From positions 1-34,522 of IMG/VR virus record IMGVR_UViG_3300025598_000013: DNA of 34,522 nt. The stretch is one strand, 5' to 3'. Positions 14,951 through 23,543 of this stretch are shown one piece after another. The notes below the pieces were generated by a model that had not been told where the DNA came from, searched no databases, and worked only from the letters and a program-made list of their open reading frames with translations. The position numbers and the translations under genes are program-made. Source of the DNA: a virus. Each line of letters opens with the position of its first letter. Position 1 is the stretch's first letter.

Positions 14951-16597
14951 ATGGGCATTTCTGCTGTTATTGACGCTGTTCTAACTGGGGCTGGTGAAGC
15001 TGCTGCGGCTGATGTTGCTGGTGGCGTTTTGGCTGATTCTGCGGCTGCTGGTTTTTTAGGCTCTGATGCTGCTGCGGCGGCTGTTGGTGCAGCAACAGAT
15101 GCCTCCGCTCTTGGAACGGCTGCGGATGTTTTGGCTTCTGGTGCGGCGGTTACCCCAGGCGCTGTTTTGGCTGATGGTTCAACAGTTCTTGCCGATGGTT
15201 CAATTCTTGGCGCTGATGGAAGTGTAGTTGCTGCCCCTGGCTCTGCTGCGGTAACACAAGCTGCTGATGCTACAAGTTTGGCTAATGCTGCGGCTGCTAC
15301 GCCTACTGCTATAACAGCGCCAACAACTACATCATTGAGTGATCTTGCTGCAACTAACACAGCAAACCCTGCAACAGTTGGTCAAAATTACGGTGCTGGC
15401 TCATTTGTTGATACAACTACAGGAAACATTTACGCTGCTAATGGTTCTGTTTATGGGCCTGATGGCAGTTTACTTAGTTCTGGTACAGCCCCTAATGCGG
15501 CGCAAGGTATCCAAGCCCCTGCTAATTTTGGAACATCTGCTTACGCTAACCAAGCCGGAACAAGTTTGGCTGACATGGGTGGCGCTCAAGGTCTTAGCTC
15601 GGCGGCTACTGCTCCAGGCTTGGCAGGTATGGGTGGCGCTCAAGGTATTGTCGTTCCAGCATCAACAGCTTTGGGTGACGCAACATCTTTTATCAATACG
15701 GCTGGTTTAGGTGCTGCTGGAAGCACAGGGCTTGTTAGTGCTGCTGGTGTTACCCCCGCTGGATTGGCTACATTAGGTGATGCAAGTAATTTGGCTAATC
15801 TTGGAACTGCTGCTACCGTTGGAGCCGCTGGTGCTGGTGCTGGCGCTGGTGGAGTAGCGAGCGCATTAAGCCCCGCTGTTGCTGCGGGGACTGCTGGAGC
15901 CGCTGGCGCAGGTGTTTTAGGCACAGGCTTAACTGCTGGTCAATTGGCTGCACTTGGAAGCGGTGTTGGTAGTCTTGCTAGCGGCGCTATTAACAGCAAT
16001 GCTATTAGTTCAGCGCAAGCTCAACAACAAGCGGCAGCAGGTCAAGCTCAAGGCACTTTGGCTGGTATCTATTCTGGATTGCAGAATCAACTTGCACCCT
16101 ATCAAGCAGCAGGTCAGCAAGGCTTAACTGGTTTGCAGAACAATCTTGGTTACTTCCAAAACCAGTTTAACAACCAAGACCTTAACGCTCAGTTAGCGCC
16201 TAACTATCAGTTCATGTTGAACCAAGGCCAAATGGCTAATCAACGTGCGGCTAACGTAGGCGGCGGTGCTTTGTCTGGCAATACGTTGCAGGGCTTGCAG
16301 CAATATACGCAAGATTACGCTGGCAATGCGTATCAAAACGCCTTTAACAACTATCAGTCGCAGCGCAACAACATTTATAACAGCTTGGCGGGTATTGCTG
16401 GTTTAGGCACTTCTGCTAATCAACAAGCTGTTGCTGCTGGCTCACAATACGGCAATCAAGCGACCAATTTGGCTACTGGTTTGGCTGCGGCTAATGCTGG
16501 TGCTACGGTGGGTCAAGCGCAGAACACATCAAACACGATTAGCAACCTTGCTAATACTGCTACGTTGGCTACTTTGTTGGGTCAAAAAGGAAGTTAA
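14951..16597 (+). CDS. Ala-rich putative DNA ejection protein
   Basis: 548 residues. The first 370 are dominated by Ala, Gly, Thr and Ser, with repeats such as VLADGSTVLADGSILGADGS and two copies of MGGAQG (near 209 and 225). From about 345 on it is Gln/Asn-rich helical (QGTLAGIYSGLQNQLAPYQ, then NYQFMLNQGQMANQR). Such two-part proteins occur as internal virion or pilot proteins in P22-like phages (position of gp7). It is followed directly by two more ejection-type genes. No signal peptide or catalytic motif is visible. The role is inferred from position and composition. Confidence 0.75.
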   Translation: MGISAVIDAVLTGAGEAAAADVAGGVLADSAAAGFLGSDAAAAAVGAATDASALGTAADVLASGAAVTPGAVLADGSTVLADGSILGADGSVVAAPGSAAVTQAADATSLANAAAATPTAITAPTTTSLSDLAATNTANPATVGQNYGAGSFVDTTTGNIYAANGSVYGPDGSLLSSGTAPNAAQGIQAPANFGTSAYANQAGTSLADMGGAQGLSSAATAPGLAGMGGAQGIVVPASTALGDATSFINTAGLGAAGSTGLVSAAGVTPAGLATLGDASNLANLGTAATVGAAGAGAGAGGVASALSPAVAAGTAGAAGAGVLGTGLTAGQLAALGSGVGSLASGAINSNAISSAQAQQQAAAGQAQGTLAGIYSGLQNQLAPYQAAGQQGLTGLQNNLGYFQNQFNNQDLNAQLAPNYQFMLNQGQMANQRAANVGGGALSGNTLQGLQQYTQDYAGNAYQNAFNNYQSQRNNIYNSLAGIAGLGTSANQQAVAAGSQYGNQATNLATGLAAANAGATVGQAQNTSNTISNLANTATLATLLGQKGS

Positions 16598-16606
16598 GGA
16601 TTAAAG

Positions 16607-18166
16607 ATGGCTGAATTTTTTACAAATTACGCTCAACCACAGCAACGTACATCGTTGGCTGATATGGTTAACGCCGCTTCTGGAATTCAAAACTTTCAAC
16701 AAGCGCAGCAGTTACAGCCTTTGCAGTTGCAAGAAGCTCAATTAAGGCTGCAACAAGCACAGCAAATGAACCCTTTGCAGTTGCAAGAAGCTCAAGCAAA
16801 ATTGCAAACTGCTCAACAAGGCGCACAAAAAGGCGGTATTGAATTATCCCAAGCAGAGCAAGCCAACAAAGAACGTTTGGCTATGCAAGCGTTTATGGCT
16901 AATCCTGAGAACTTTCAGACTGATGGCGAAGTAGATCAAGAAAAAATCAACAAAGCCATTCCTGGCCTTGCCCCAATGACGGGAACAAAATACATTGAAG
17001 ATTTGAGCAAGTTGGCTAAGTCTCAGACTGATGCGGCATCAGCAAAAAACCAATTGACCACTCAAGAACGTGGTATTTTTGGTGCAACATTCTTGGAAAA
17101 AGCTAATAGCAAAGTTACTGACCCAGAAGAATATAAAAAGTCGCTTGACGATATTGCAGAGCAATACGACTCAAAACACGTTAAGCGCCTTGCTGAAACT
17201 TATAAAAAGTCAATTGATCTGATTAAAGACCCTGCTATGTTGCCTCAGATTGCTGGCAAGATTGGTTTGGGGATGATGACGCCAACAGGCGCACAAGAAA
17301 TTGCTGCTCCTAAAATTCAAGTAACACCTTCTGGTCAAACTGTTACTACGCAGAATATGCCAGGTCAAGCACCTACGGCTACCGTTGGTGTTGCTCAAGG
17401 TTTCCAACAACCTCAACAGCCTCAAGGTGTGCAAGGCGCTCAAATGGGCGCAGCGTTTGACCATAACGCACCTACACCATTGCCGCATCCGGTTCGCTCT
17501 GCTGGACAGCCTTATATCCCTAATCCAACAGAAGCTGATGACACGGCTAAAGGCACTACATATCGTCAAGGTTTGTTAGGGGCGCAATCCAATTTGGTTA
17601 CTGCTAAACGCAACAATCAAGAAACATTGCAAACCGTTGATGAAATTGAAAATGCACTTGGTTCAAAAGCAACTGGTTGGACAGGTGAAGTGGCTCGTAA
17701 ATTTAGTAAATTTGCTGGTACTGAATTGGGTCAAAGATATATTCAATTGTCTAAAGACATTGCCAATCAACAATTGTCGGCAATGAACGATGCTCAGTTA
17801 AAAACTGATGCTGGAAAGCATTTGGCGGCTTTGGCTTCTGGTGATGAAACTTATCCCCCAAGTGTGTTGCGTAACATTGTTCGCCGCAATGATGCCCAAT
17901 TGACGGGTACTGATATGCAAGCTACTGCGGCACAAAACTTTTATCGCAAATTTGGCGATAACAACATGGCTGCTTTCCAACAAAACTGGAGCAAAAATGC
18001 AGACAGCCGATTGTTTGAAGCTGCAAGCATTGTCAACAGCATCCAAAACCCCGCACAACAAAAAGCAGAGTTGGATAAGATCATGCCAAGCGACCCCGCA
18101 CAGCGTAAAATCTTCCTTGAAAAATGGCGCAACATTAAAAAGTTGACTTCAACAGGGGAACTCTGA
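16607..18166 (+). CDS. Putative DNA ejection protein (gp20-like position)
   Basis: 519 residues. An N-terminal coiled coil is Gln/Leu-rich, with a duplicated unit PLQLQEAQLRLQQAQQ / PLQLQEAQAKLQTAQQ (about 39-70). The middle is a Pro/Gln linker (about 230-275), and the C-terminal half is helical and charged. In P22-type phages three ejection proteins (gp7, gp20, gp16) enter the cell ahead of DNA; this is the middle of the three here. The stop overlaps the next ATG (TGATG). The family cannot be named firmly from reading. Confidence 0.75.
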   Translation: MAEFFTNYAQPQQRTSLADMVNAASGIQNFQQAQQLQPLQLQEAQLRLQQAQQMNPLQLQEAQAKLQTAQQGAQKGGIELSQAEQANKERLAMQAFMANPENFQTDGEVDQEKINKAIPGLAPMTGTKYIEDLSKLAKSQTDAASAKNQLTTQERGIFGATFLEKANSKVTDPEEYKKSLDDIAEQYDSKHVKRLAETYKKSIDLIKDPAMLPQIAGKIGLGMMTPTGAQEIAAPKIQVTPSGQTVTTQNMPGQAPTATVGVAQGFQQPQQPQGVQGAQMGAAFDHNAPTPLPHPVRSAGQPYIPNPTEADDTAKGTTYRQGLLGAQSNLVTAKRNNQETLQTVDEIENALGSKATGWTGEVARKFSKFAGTELGQRYIQLSKDIANQQLSAMNDAQLKTDAGKHLAALASGDETYPPSVLRNIVRRNDAQLTGTDMQATAAQNFYRKFGDNNMAAFQQNWSKNADSRLFEAASIVNSIQNPAQQKAELDKIMPSDPAQRKIFLEKWRNIKKLTSTGEL

Positions 18167-20445
18167 TGGATGCTCTTGAGCAGTATTTAAGCAGCGGAAC
18201 GGCTGAATCCCCTATTTCTGAGGCTTTGCTTGATCGTTTAAAGCAAACCGAAAGCAGCGGCAACCCAAATGCTGTAAACAAAACTAGCGGGGCTAGAGGC
18301 GCTTATCAGTTCATGCCTAGCACAGTTGAAATGCTTGCTAAAAAAGGCATAAATTTTGACCCAATGAATGAAAAGCAAGCTCGTGAAGCTGCTCGTCAAT
18401 ACCTAACTCAGCTTTACAACCAAACTGGTAGCTTGGACAAAGCATTGGCTGCTTACGGTGGGTTTAAGACCGCTGACCCTACTAAATATGTTCAGTCTGT
18501 CAAAGGCTCTAGCGACCCTTTAGAGGATTATTTAAGCGCACCAGCTACCAAAGCAGCTACAACAGAAGCAGCGCCAGCCCCTGCACCTGCAACGGCAACT
18601 ACTGCCATGCAAAAGGCATTTCAAGCTAAACAAGAAATTCCACAGAGAGTGCTTGGTGCAGCTGATACTTTGATAAATGCAATTCCACAAGCTATTGGTG
18701 GCGGTACTCAGTTTATTGAACGTGCGTTTGGCATTGAAGGGCCAAAGGAAGCCGAGCAACGTGGTCAAGCAATCACGCAAGCTCTTTCTAACCCATTGGG
18801 TCGGATAACTGGCATCACAGGAAAAGAAGCCTATCAAAAACCGTTAGGCGGTGCTACTGAGCCTTTGGCGCAACAGTTAAACCATTACTTTAATGTTATG
18901 GGCATCACGCCAGAGCAACTTGCTGAAAAAAATGGCAAACCTGTTGAGGACATTCGTAACATTGGCAATATGCTGCCTTTCCTTGCGCCAGAAGTTGCTG
19001 GTGCGTTAAAGACAGGCGCTAAAGCTGCTGGTGGTGCTATTAGCAAGGCTTTGCCGGAAATTGAGTATGTAACGCCATCAGGACAACCAAAAGCAGGTTT
19101 TGGCGCACAAAGCATTGGGGCAGCGCAACTAACCCCAGAGTCACAAATTAAAGCAACATTAGCGCAAGCATCACCAGAAACGCAAGCTGCATTGCGTAAT
19201 GCTCCAGTAAGAGACATCAATTTAGAGGCATTAAACCGTAGCAATGAAGGCGAATCTTTGCCTATTCCAGTTCGTTTGACAAAAGGACAAGCCTCTCAAG
19301 ATGTAAACATCTTGTCAAATGAAATGAATTCAAGGGGAAAAAACCCTGAGTTAGCGCAACGCTACAACGAACAAAACGGTCAATTGATTGACAACATCAA
19401 TGCAATTCGTGACCAAGTAGCGCCTGACGTTCATGCTACTCACCACATTGAAAATGCAGAAAACATTATCAATGCTTACAAAGATTTAGATACAGCTAGA
19501 AACACAGACATTAGCAATAAGTTTCAAGCATTGCGTGACGCTGCTGGTGGTGAATTGCCTGTTGATGCAAAGACTTTACTTGATAACATTGATAAAAAGA
19601 TGAAAAGCGAACTTTTGTCAACAGATGCACAGAAGGTTTCGCAATATCAAGAACTTAAAAAGTTGGCAGAGAACGGCACAATGTCGTTTGACAATTATCT
19701 TAATATGCGCCGAAACATGAGCAAAATATCGGCACAAGATGCTGATGCTTCAGTTCGCACCGCAGCTAAAATGATGGTTCAAGAGTTGGATAAATTGCCT
19801 TTATCTAACGAAACGGCTGGTTTAAAACCTTTGGCTGATGTTGCTCGTAGCGCAGCCCGTGAACGCTTCCAATTGCTTGAAAAAGACCCTGCTTATCAAG
19901 CTGCTGTTAATGATGTTGCACCTGATAAATTTGTTAACAAATACGTTATTAATGCTAATAAACGTGATTTGGATGCAATGCTTCAACAGCTTGGCGCTGA
20001 TTCGGAAGCGGGACAACACGTTAAAGCGGCAACAATCAATTATTTAAAAGAAAAAGCTGGAATCGTTAACGACAACGGCAATTTCTCGCAATCGGGTTTT
20101 AACAAAGCATTGATGCAACTTGACCCTAAATTGCAATATTTGGTTGGTGAAGCCACGCCTCAGTTGAAAACATTGGGTAATGTTGCTCGATATACCCAAG
20201 CGCAGCCTAGAGGCTCATTTGTTAATAACTCTAATACTTTGGTTGGCGCAATAGCGCAAAACCTTGCAAAATCTGTTGGTTTTGCTGCCGAAAAAGGCAT
20301 AAACGCTGTTGTTCCTGGCGCTCAATTAGGCACAGCAATTATGGAAAGACGTGCTGCTAACGCTGCTAAACAAGCCACAAAAGAATCTTTGAAGCCTGGT
20401 GCTGGTACTCGGCTATCTGACATTGGTAAACCTAAGAAAGATTAA
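18166..20445 (+). CDS. Ejection protein with lytic transglycosylase domain (gp16-like position)
   Basis: 759 residues. The first 110 form an SLT-type lytic transglycosylase: the ES motif with likely catalytic Glu29 (LKQTESSGNPNAV), then GARGAYQFMPST (42-53) and ALAAYGG (near 97-103). This would cleave peptidoglycan glycan strands so the ejection machinery can cross the wall. An Ala/Pro linker follows (135-150), then a long, mostly helical region with amphipathic segments. The last about 50 residues (NAAKQATKESLKPGAGTR) are basic. Third of three consecutive ejection genes; P22 gp16 is 609 residues but lacks an obvious SLT domain, so this is a variant architecture. Confidence 0.88.
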   Translation: MDALEQYLSSGTAESPISEALLDRLKQTESSGNPNAVNKTSGARGAYQFMPSTVEMLAKKGINFDPMNEKQAREAARQYLTQLYNQTGSLDKALAAYGGFKTADPTKYVQSVKGSSDPLEDYLSAPATKAATTEAAPAPAPATATTAMQKAFQAKQEIPQRVLGAADTLINAIPQAIGGGTQFIERAFGIEGPKEAEQRGQAITQALSNPLGRITGITGKEAYQKPLGGATEPLAQQLNHYFNVMGITPEQLAEKNGKPVEDIRNIGNMLPFLAPEVAGALKTGAKAAGGAISKALPEIEYVTPSGQPKAGFGAQSIGAAQLTPESQIKATLAQASPETQAALRNAPVRDINLEALNRSNEGESLPIPVRLTKGQASQDVNILSNEMNSRGKNPELAQRYNEQNGQLIDNINAIRDQVAPDVHATHHIENAENIINAYKDLDTARNTDISNKFQALRDAAGGELPVDAKTLLDNIDKKMKSELLSTDAQKVSQYQELKKLAENGTMSFDNYLNMRRNMSKISAQDADASVRTAAKMMVQELDKLPLSNETAGLKPLADVARSAARERFQLLEKDPAYQAAVNDVAPDKFVNKYVINANKRDLDAMLQQLGADSEAGQHVKAATINYLKEKAGIVNDNGNFSQSGFNKALMQLDPKLQYLVGEATPQLKTLGNVARYTQAQPRGSFVNNSNTLVGAIAQNLAKSVGFAAEKGINAVVPGAQLGTAIMERRAANAAKQATKESLKPGAGTRLSDIGKPKKD

Positions 20446-20447
20446 CA

Positions 20448-20990
20448 ATGAGTTATCTATTAGCCCCCATCGGTAACGGCGCTCAGTTCTTTACCACTAC
20501 TGGCTTGCCTTTGGCTGGCGGGTATCTTTACACTTATTTGGCTGGTACTAGCACCGCTGCGGCGACTTACACCACATCGTCCGGCAACATCAATAACACC
20601 AACCCTATCCAGCTTGGAACAGATGGTCGGCCTCCGCAAGAAATCTGGTTGCCTTCTGGCACTAACTACAAGTTTGTTCTTGCTGATAGCACAGGCTCGG
20701 TGATTCAAACATACGACAATTTGTATGGAATTCCAACGACTTTGACCAGCAGCAACCAAGTGCCTAGCGGCTGTATCTTGATGTGGTCGGGTTCTATCGC
20801 TTCAATTCCTTCTGGCTACTATTTGTGTAATGGTCAGAACGGTACGCCTAACTTGCAAGATTCGTTCGTTGTTGGTGCTGGTAACACATACGGCGTGGGC
20901 AACAACGGTGGTTTCACTTCCAGCGTGACTAGCGGCACAGGAACTAACTTGCCTCTCTATTACGCTCTTGCTTACATTCAAAAATCATGA
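20448..20990 (+). CDS. Tail fibre / collar-domain protein
   Basis: 180 residues. The N-terminus (NGAQFFTTTGLPLAGGYLY, then AGTSTAAATYTTSSG) is a fibre base seen in many phages. After residue 105 a tail-collar-like fold follows: GCILMWSGSIASIPSGYYLCNGQNGTPNLQDSFVVGAG, and the end YYALAYIQKS. Collar domains cap short fibres and often bind receptors. It stands apart from the main fibre genes, just before the lysis cassette. Its stop overlaps the following ATG (ATGA). Confidence 0.85.
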   Translation: MSYLLAPIGNGAQFFTTTGLPLAGGYLYTYLAGTSTAAATYTTSSGNINNTNPIQLGTDGRPPQEIWLPSGTNYKFVLADSTGSVIQTYDNLYGIPTTLTSSNQVPSGCILMWSGSIASIPSGYYLCNGQNGTPNLQDSFVVGAGNTYGVGNNGGFTSSVTSGTGTNLPLYYALAYIQKS

Positions 20991-21196
20991 GCGATATTGA
21001 TCTGGTTAAGTATGGTCAGCTTTGGCAGAAAGTCGAAGATTTGACACAAAAGGTGGATAAGCTAGAAGATGGCATGGAGCAATTGCTGGAACTGGCTAAC
21101 AAGTCAAAAGGCGGCTTTTGGGTTGGTATGTCCATTGTTTCAGCTATTAGCTCTATCGTTGGTTATTTAACTCATAACTTCATGAACGTAAAATGA
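20987..21196 (+). CDS. Small coiled-coil membrane protein (XhlA-like), possible holin component
   Basis: 69 residues: an N-terminal coiled coil (WQKVEDLTQKVDKLEDGMEQLLEL, about 13-36) and one C-terminal membrane segment (GFWVGMSIVSAISSIVGYLTHNF, about 43-65). This layout resembles XhlA-type haemolysin/holin-associated proteins of phages. It opens the lysis block and overlaps its neighbours by 4 bases on both sides, so it is co-translated with them. A role in inner-membrane lysis timing is plausible from topology and location; no direct proof. Confidence 0.72.
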   Translation: MSDIDLVKYGQLWQKVEDLTQKVDKLEDGMEQLLELANKSKGGFWVGMSIVSAISSIVGYLTHNFMNVK

Positions 21197-21708
21197 TTGA
21201 CCCAATAAGCATCGGCCTTGCCCTTTCGGGCATCCAAAAAGCAGTCAAGATGGTCAAACAGGCCAGCCAAACTGTGGACGATGTTGCGTCTCTTGGGCCG
21301 GTACTGGGCAATCTCTTTTCTGCAAAAGAGAAGGCCATTCAATCCGTTGATGCGGCTAAGAAGTCTGGCAACGCCAGCAATATGAGTATTGCTATCCAAG
21401 TCGAAATGGCTCTGGAGCAAACTCGTGAGCTTGAATCAGAAATGCAGATGCTGTTCATGCAAGCTGGCAAGGTGGATGTTTGGAACAAGATCAAAGCCCG
21501 CGCAGGTGAGATGGATAAAGCCGACAAGTTTGCCGAGCAAGCTGCTGCTGACCGAGCCAAAGCCAAGAAAAAAGAGCAAGAAGAATTTATGCTGGCTGCT
21601 TTAATTGCAGTCTTAGTGGTTGTTCTTGGCTACGTTGGCTATCTGTTTGTTCAAGAATCTGTTGATTATGCTAAGAAAAATAGCCATTCTGTGCATCATC
21701 GTTCTTAG
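21193..21708 (+). CDS. Hypothetical protein with C-terminal membrane anchor
   Basis: 171 residues; family not recognised. Residues 1-40 hold a hydrophobic, Gly-containing segment (DPISIGLALSGIQKAVKM). The middle is helical and charged with many Glu, Lys and Gln (about 75-130). A strong membrane segment (FMLAALIAVLVVVLGYVGYLFV) spans about 132-153, followed by a short basic tail ending in HSVHHRS. It lies in the lysis block, so it could be a holin-like or anchored accessory protein. The following lipoprotein gene overlaps its end in another frame by 41 bases. Confidence 0.72.
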   Translation: MIDPISIGLALSGIQKAVKMVKQASQTVDDVASLGPVLGNLFSAKEKAIQSVDAAKKSGNASNMSIAIQVEMALEQTRELESEMQMLFMQAGKVDVWNKIKARAGEMDKADKFAEQAAADRAKAKKKEQEEFMLAALIAVLVVVLGYVGYLFVQESVDYAKKNSHSVHHRS

Positions 21709-21886
21709 TGGTTGCTCTGATAGGTATCGATATACCTGCCAGGATTTTGACCACTTTCAAGACCCTGAATGTCAGCGTCCAAGGTGTTTGTTTACGCAGA
21801 CCTGCCCTGACTATTTAGTAGCCCCTGTTTTGGAGAAACAAGTTGAATCTACTCAGCAACAACCCAGAACACAAACTAACCGCTGA
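21668..21886 (+). CDS. Small Cys-rich lipoprotein
   Basis: 72 residues from ATG 21668: basic MLRKIA, a hydrophobic stretch (ILCIIVLSG) and a lipobox LSGC with Cys16 as the probable lipidated residue, then SDRYRYTCQDFDHFQ and four more cysteines (CQDFDHFQDPECQRPRCLFTQTC), likely disulphide-linked in the periplasm. A longer in-frame start at 21620 would put an extra hydrophobic segment before the signal and looks wrong. It overlaps genes on both sides in different frames. Another lipoprotein (the o-spanin) follows in the same block; this one may be a superinfection-exclusion or outer-membrane protein. Function unknown. Confidence 0.7.
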   Translation: MLRKIAILCIIVLSGCSDRYRYTCQDFDHFQDPECQRPRCLFTQTCPDYLVAPVLEKQVESTQQQPRTQTNR

Positions 21887-22349
21887 AGAAATTGAAGTTC
21901 GTATCTGGGCGATAGTGGTGCTTGCCATCACGGGCATTTTGTTCTTTATTGTTATTTGCTTGTTGTATTCGGTCACGTTTGTTGTCCAGCCTATCAAGGC
22001 GATGGCTCCAATTGATCAGGCTTACACCAAGATGCTGAATGACATTGTTTTGTTGTTGGTGGGTGGTATTGGTGGCATTGTTGGTAAGCGGGTCGCTGGC
22101 GGGGTTGCAGGGACGCTTGCAGGGGTTAAACAGGCCACTAACACGCCAGCACCTTGCTATGGTCAGCCCATGATGCAAATGGGTATGCCACAGCAAAGCC
22201 AAGCATTTGGTGCTATGCCCACGTTTGTGAATCCTGTGTTTGATGAGGAGTGGAGAGCGCCGCCGCCTCCTACTACACAGCCAGACCATTTACACCCAGA
22301 GCGAGAAGAAATAGCGGCTGAACGTGCTGCTGCAAAGGATGCAGAATGA
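21843..22349 (+). CDS. Two-segment membrane protein, candidate holin
   Basis: 168 residues from a TTG at 21843 with GGAG 8 bases upstream; no ATG gives a full product. It has one long hydrophobic segment (WAIVVLAITGILFFIVICLLYSV, about 22-44) and a second (DIVLLLVGGIGGIVG, about 67-81), with a short loop between and a Pro/Met-rich, charged cytosolic-looking tail. Two close membrane segments, a polar tail and position immediately before the spanin and endolysin genes make it my best holin candidate. The C-terminus (EREEIAAERAAAKDAE) is strongly charged. Overlaps: 44 bases with the lipoprotein gene, 4 with the spanin gene. Confidence 0.68.
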   Translation: MNLLSNNPEHKLTAEEIEVRIWAIVVLAITGILFFIVICLLYSVTFVVQPIKAMAPIDQAYTKMLNDIVLLLVGGIGGIVGKRVAGGVAGTLAGVKQATNTPAPCYGQPMMQMGMPQQSQAFGAMPTFVNPVFDEEWRAPPPPTTQPDHLHPEREEIAAERAAAKDAE

Positions 22350-22927
22350 CCTGGTTTCTAACATTCTTTAGCGACTTGTTTTACATCCTTGCTTTGCTGG
22401 CGCTGGTCTCTGGCGTGGGTTTATATGGTCTGAGCTACTTTGCTAAGTTGCTGCCTTTTATCGCTACCTACGCCCTTTTAATGCAGATTGGCGGGGTTGT
22501 TTTGGCCTTGGGCGGTGGGTATTACGTTGCTGACCATAAGGGCTATGAGCGCCGTGTGGCAGAGGACAAAGCCGAAATTGAGCGGTTAAACGCCGAAGCA
22601 AGGGCTAAAGAGGAAGAACTTGCCCAGACGCTAAAAGACAAGACAGCAGCACTTAGAAAGGCATCCAATGCTATTAAGCAAAAACAGATTAGTATTGTTC
22701 AGCGCATTGACTCTGGCGAGTTGCGCTTTCCCTCCTCCTGTGGTTTACAAGCCAGTTCAGATGCCGGAACTGCCGGAGGAAATCCAAAAGATGGAGCCGA
22801 ATCTGAGCGACAGGCTCTTAAAGATATTGCAGCCATTGCCGCAGACGGAGACCTCGCAGTCACCCGCCTCAACGCCTGTATCGACCAATATCAAACAGTA
22901 AAGGATAAGGTCAATGTTAAACAGTAG
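22346..22927 (+). CDS. i-spanin (Rz-like)
   Basis: 193 residues. Two hydrophobic segments lie at the N-terminus (FLTFFSDLFYILALLALVSGVGLYGL, and ALLMQIGGVVLALGGGYYVA, about 43-62). A periplasmic coiled coil rich in Glu, Lys and Ala (about 70-115) follows, and the C-terminal part with Cys132 and Cys182 is like Rz proteins of Burkholderiales-type phages. The i-spanin sits in the inner membrane and joins the lipoprotein o-spanin to fuse inner and outer membranes at the last step of lysis. The whole o-spanin gene is nested inside it in another frame, which settles the identification. Many Rz proteins have one membrane segment; two is a variant. Confidence 0.88.
   Translation: MTWFLTFFSDLFYILALLALVSGVGLYGLSYFAKLLPFIATYALLMQIGGVVLALGGGYYVADHKGYERRVAEDKAEIERLNAEARAKEEELAQTLKDKTAALRKASNAIKQKQISIVQRIDSGELRFPSSCGLQASSDAGTAGGNPKDGAESERQALKDIAAIAADGDLAVTRLNACIDQYQTVKDKVNVKQ
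22668..22901 (+). CDS. o-spanin lipoprotein (Rz1-like), nested in the i-spanin gene
   Basis: 77 residues read entirely inside the i-spanin gene in another frame. It has a basic start (MLLSKNR), a hydrophobic signal (LVLFSALTL) and a lipobox LASC with Cys19 as the lipidated residue. The mature part is Pro-rich (FPPPVVYKPVQMPELPEE), as in Rz1, and ends with a short polar tail. It would anchor in the outer membrane and bind the i-spanin. The nested arrangement is the classical Rz/Rz1 pattern. Confidence 0.88.
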   Translation: MLLSKNRLVLFSALTLASCAFPPPVVYKPVQMPELPEEIQKMEPNLSDRLLKILQPLPQTETSQSPASTPVSTNIKQ

Positions 22928-23513
22928 TCAACTCGAAAAGCTAGGGATTAGCGCCGCTTGGGTTGATGGGCTGAACAAAACCTTTGAGCGCTTTAAGATT
23001 GATACTCCTAGACAGCAAGCCATGTTCATTGGTCAATGTGGGCATGAGTGTGCTAACTTTAAGATTTTGGAAGAAAACCTAAACTACAAAGCGGCTACGC
23101 TGATGCGGTTGTGGCCTAAACGCTTTCCAACACAAGAAATTGCTAACCAGTATGCCGGAAACCCCAAAAAAATTGCCAACATGGTATATGCGAACCGAAT
23201 GGGGAACCGTGAGGAAACTTCTGGAGATGGGTATCGATTTAGGGGCAGAGGGTGTGTTCAGCTTACCGGACACGCAAATTATTATCACGCCGGACAAGCC
23301 CTTGGATTCGACTTTGTCATGCAACCAGAGCTAGTAGCAACCCCAGAATACGCCGCTTTGACTGCTGGCTGGTTCTGGGATACGCATAAGCTAAACGCAC
23401 CTGCCGATGCTTGGGACTTTGTTAAATGCACCAAGATTATCAATGGCGGGACTATTGGGTTAGAAGAACGCAGAAAACACGCTGAACAGGCACTTGTTGT
23501 TTTAAGTGCTTAA
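22914..23513 (+). CDS. Endolysin, glycoside hydrolase family 19
   Basis: 199 residues, typical for phage GH19 lysozyme/chitinase-like endolysins that hydrolyse the glycan backbone of peptidoglycan. The motif FIGQCGHECANFKILEENLNY (about 39-57) holds the probable general acid Glu45 and a second conserved Glu. GDGYRFRGRGCVQLTGHANY (105-124) is the substrate-cleft signature, and KIINGG occurs near 174-179. No signal peptide, so release depends on a holin. The start ATG overlaps the i-spanin end by 14 bases, completing the lysis block. Confidence 0.93.
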   Translation: MLNSSQLEKLGISAAWVDGLNKTFERFKIDTPRQQAMFIGQCGHECANFKILEENLNYKAATLMRLWPKRFPTQEIANQYAGNPKKIANMVYANRMGNREETSGDGYRFRGRGCVQLTGHANYYHAGQALGFDFVMQPELVATPEYAALTAGWFWDTHKLNAPADAWDFVKCTKIINGGTIGLEERRKHAEQALVVLSA

Positions 23514-23543
23514 TGGGAAAATTAAACTTTTAAAGGACTAATC

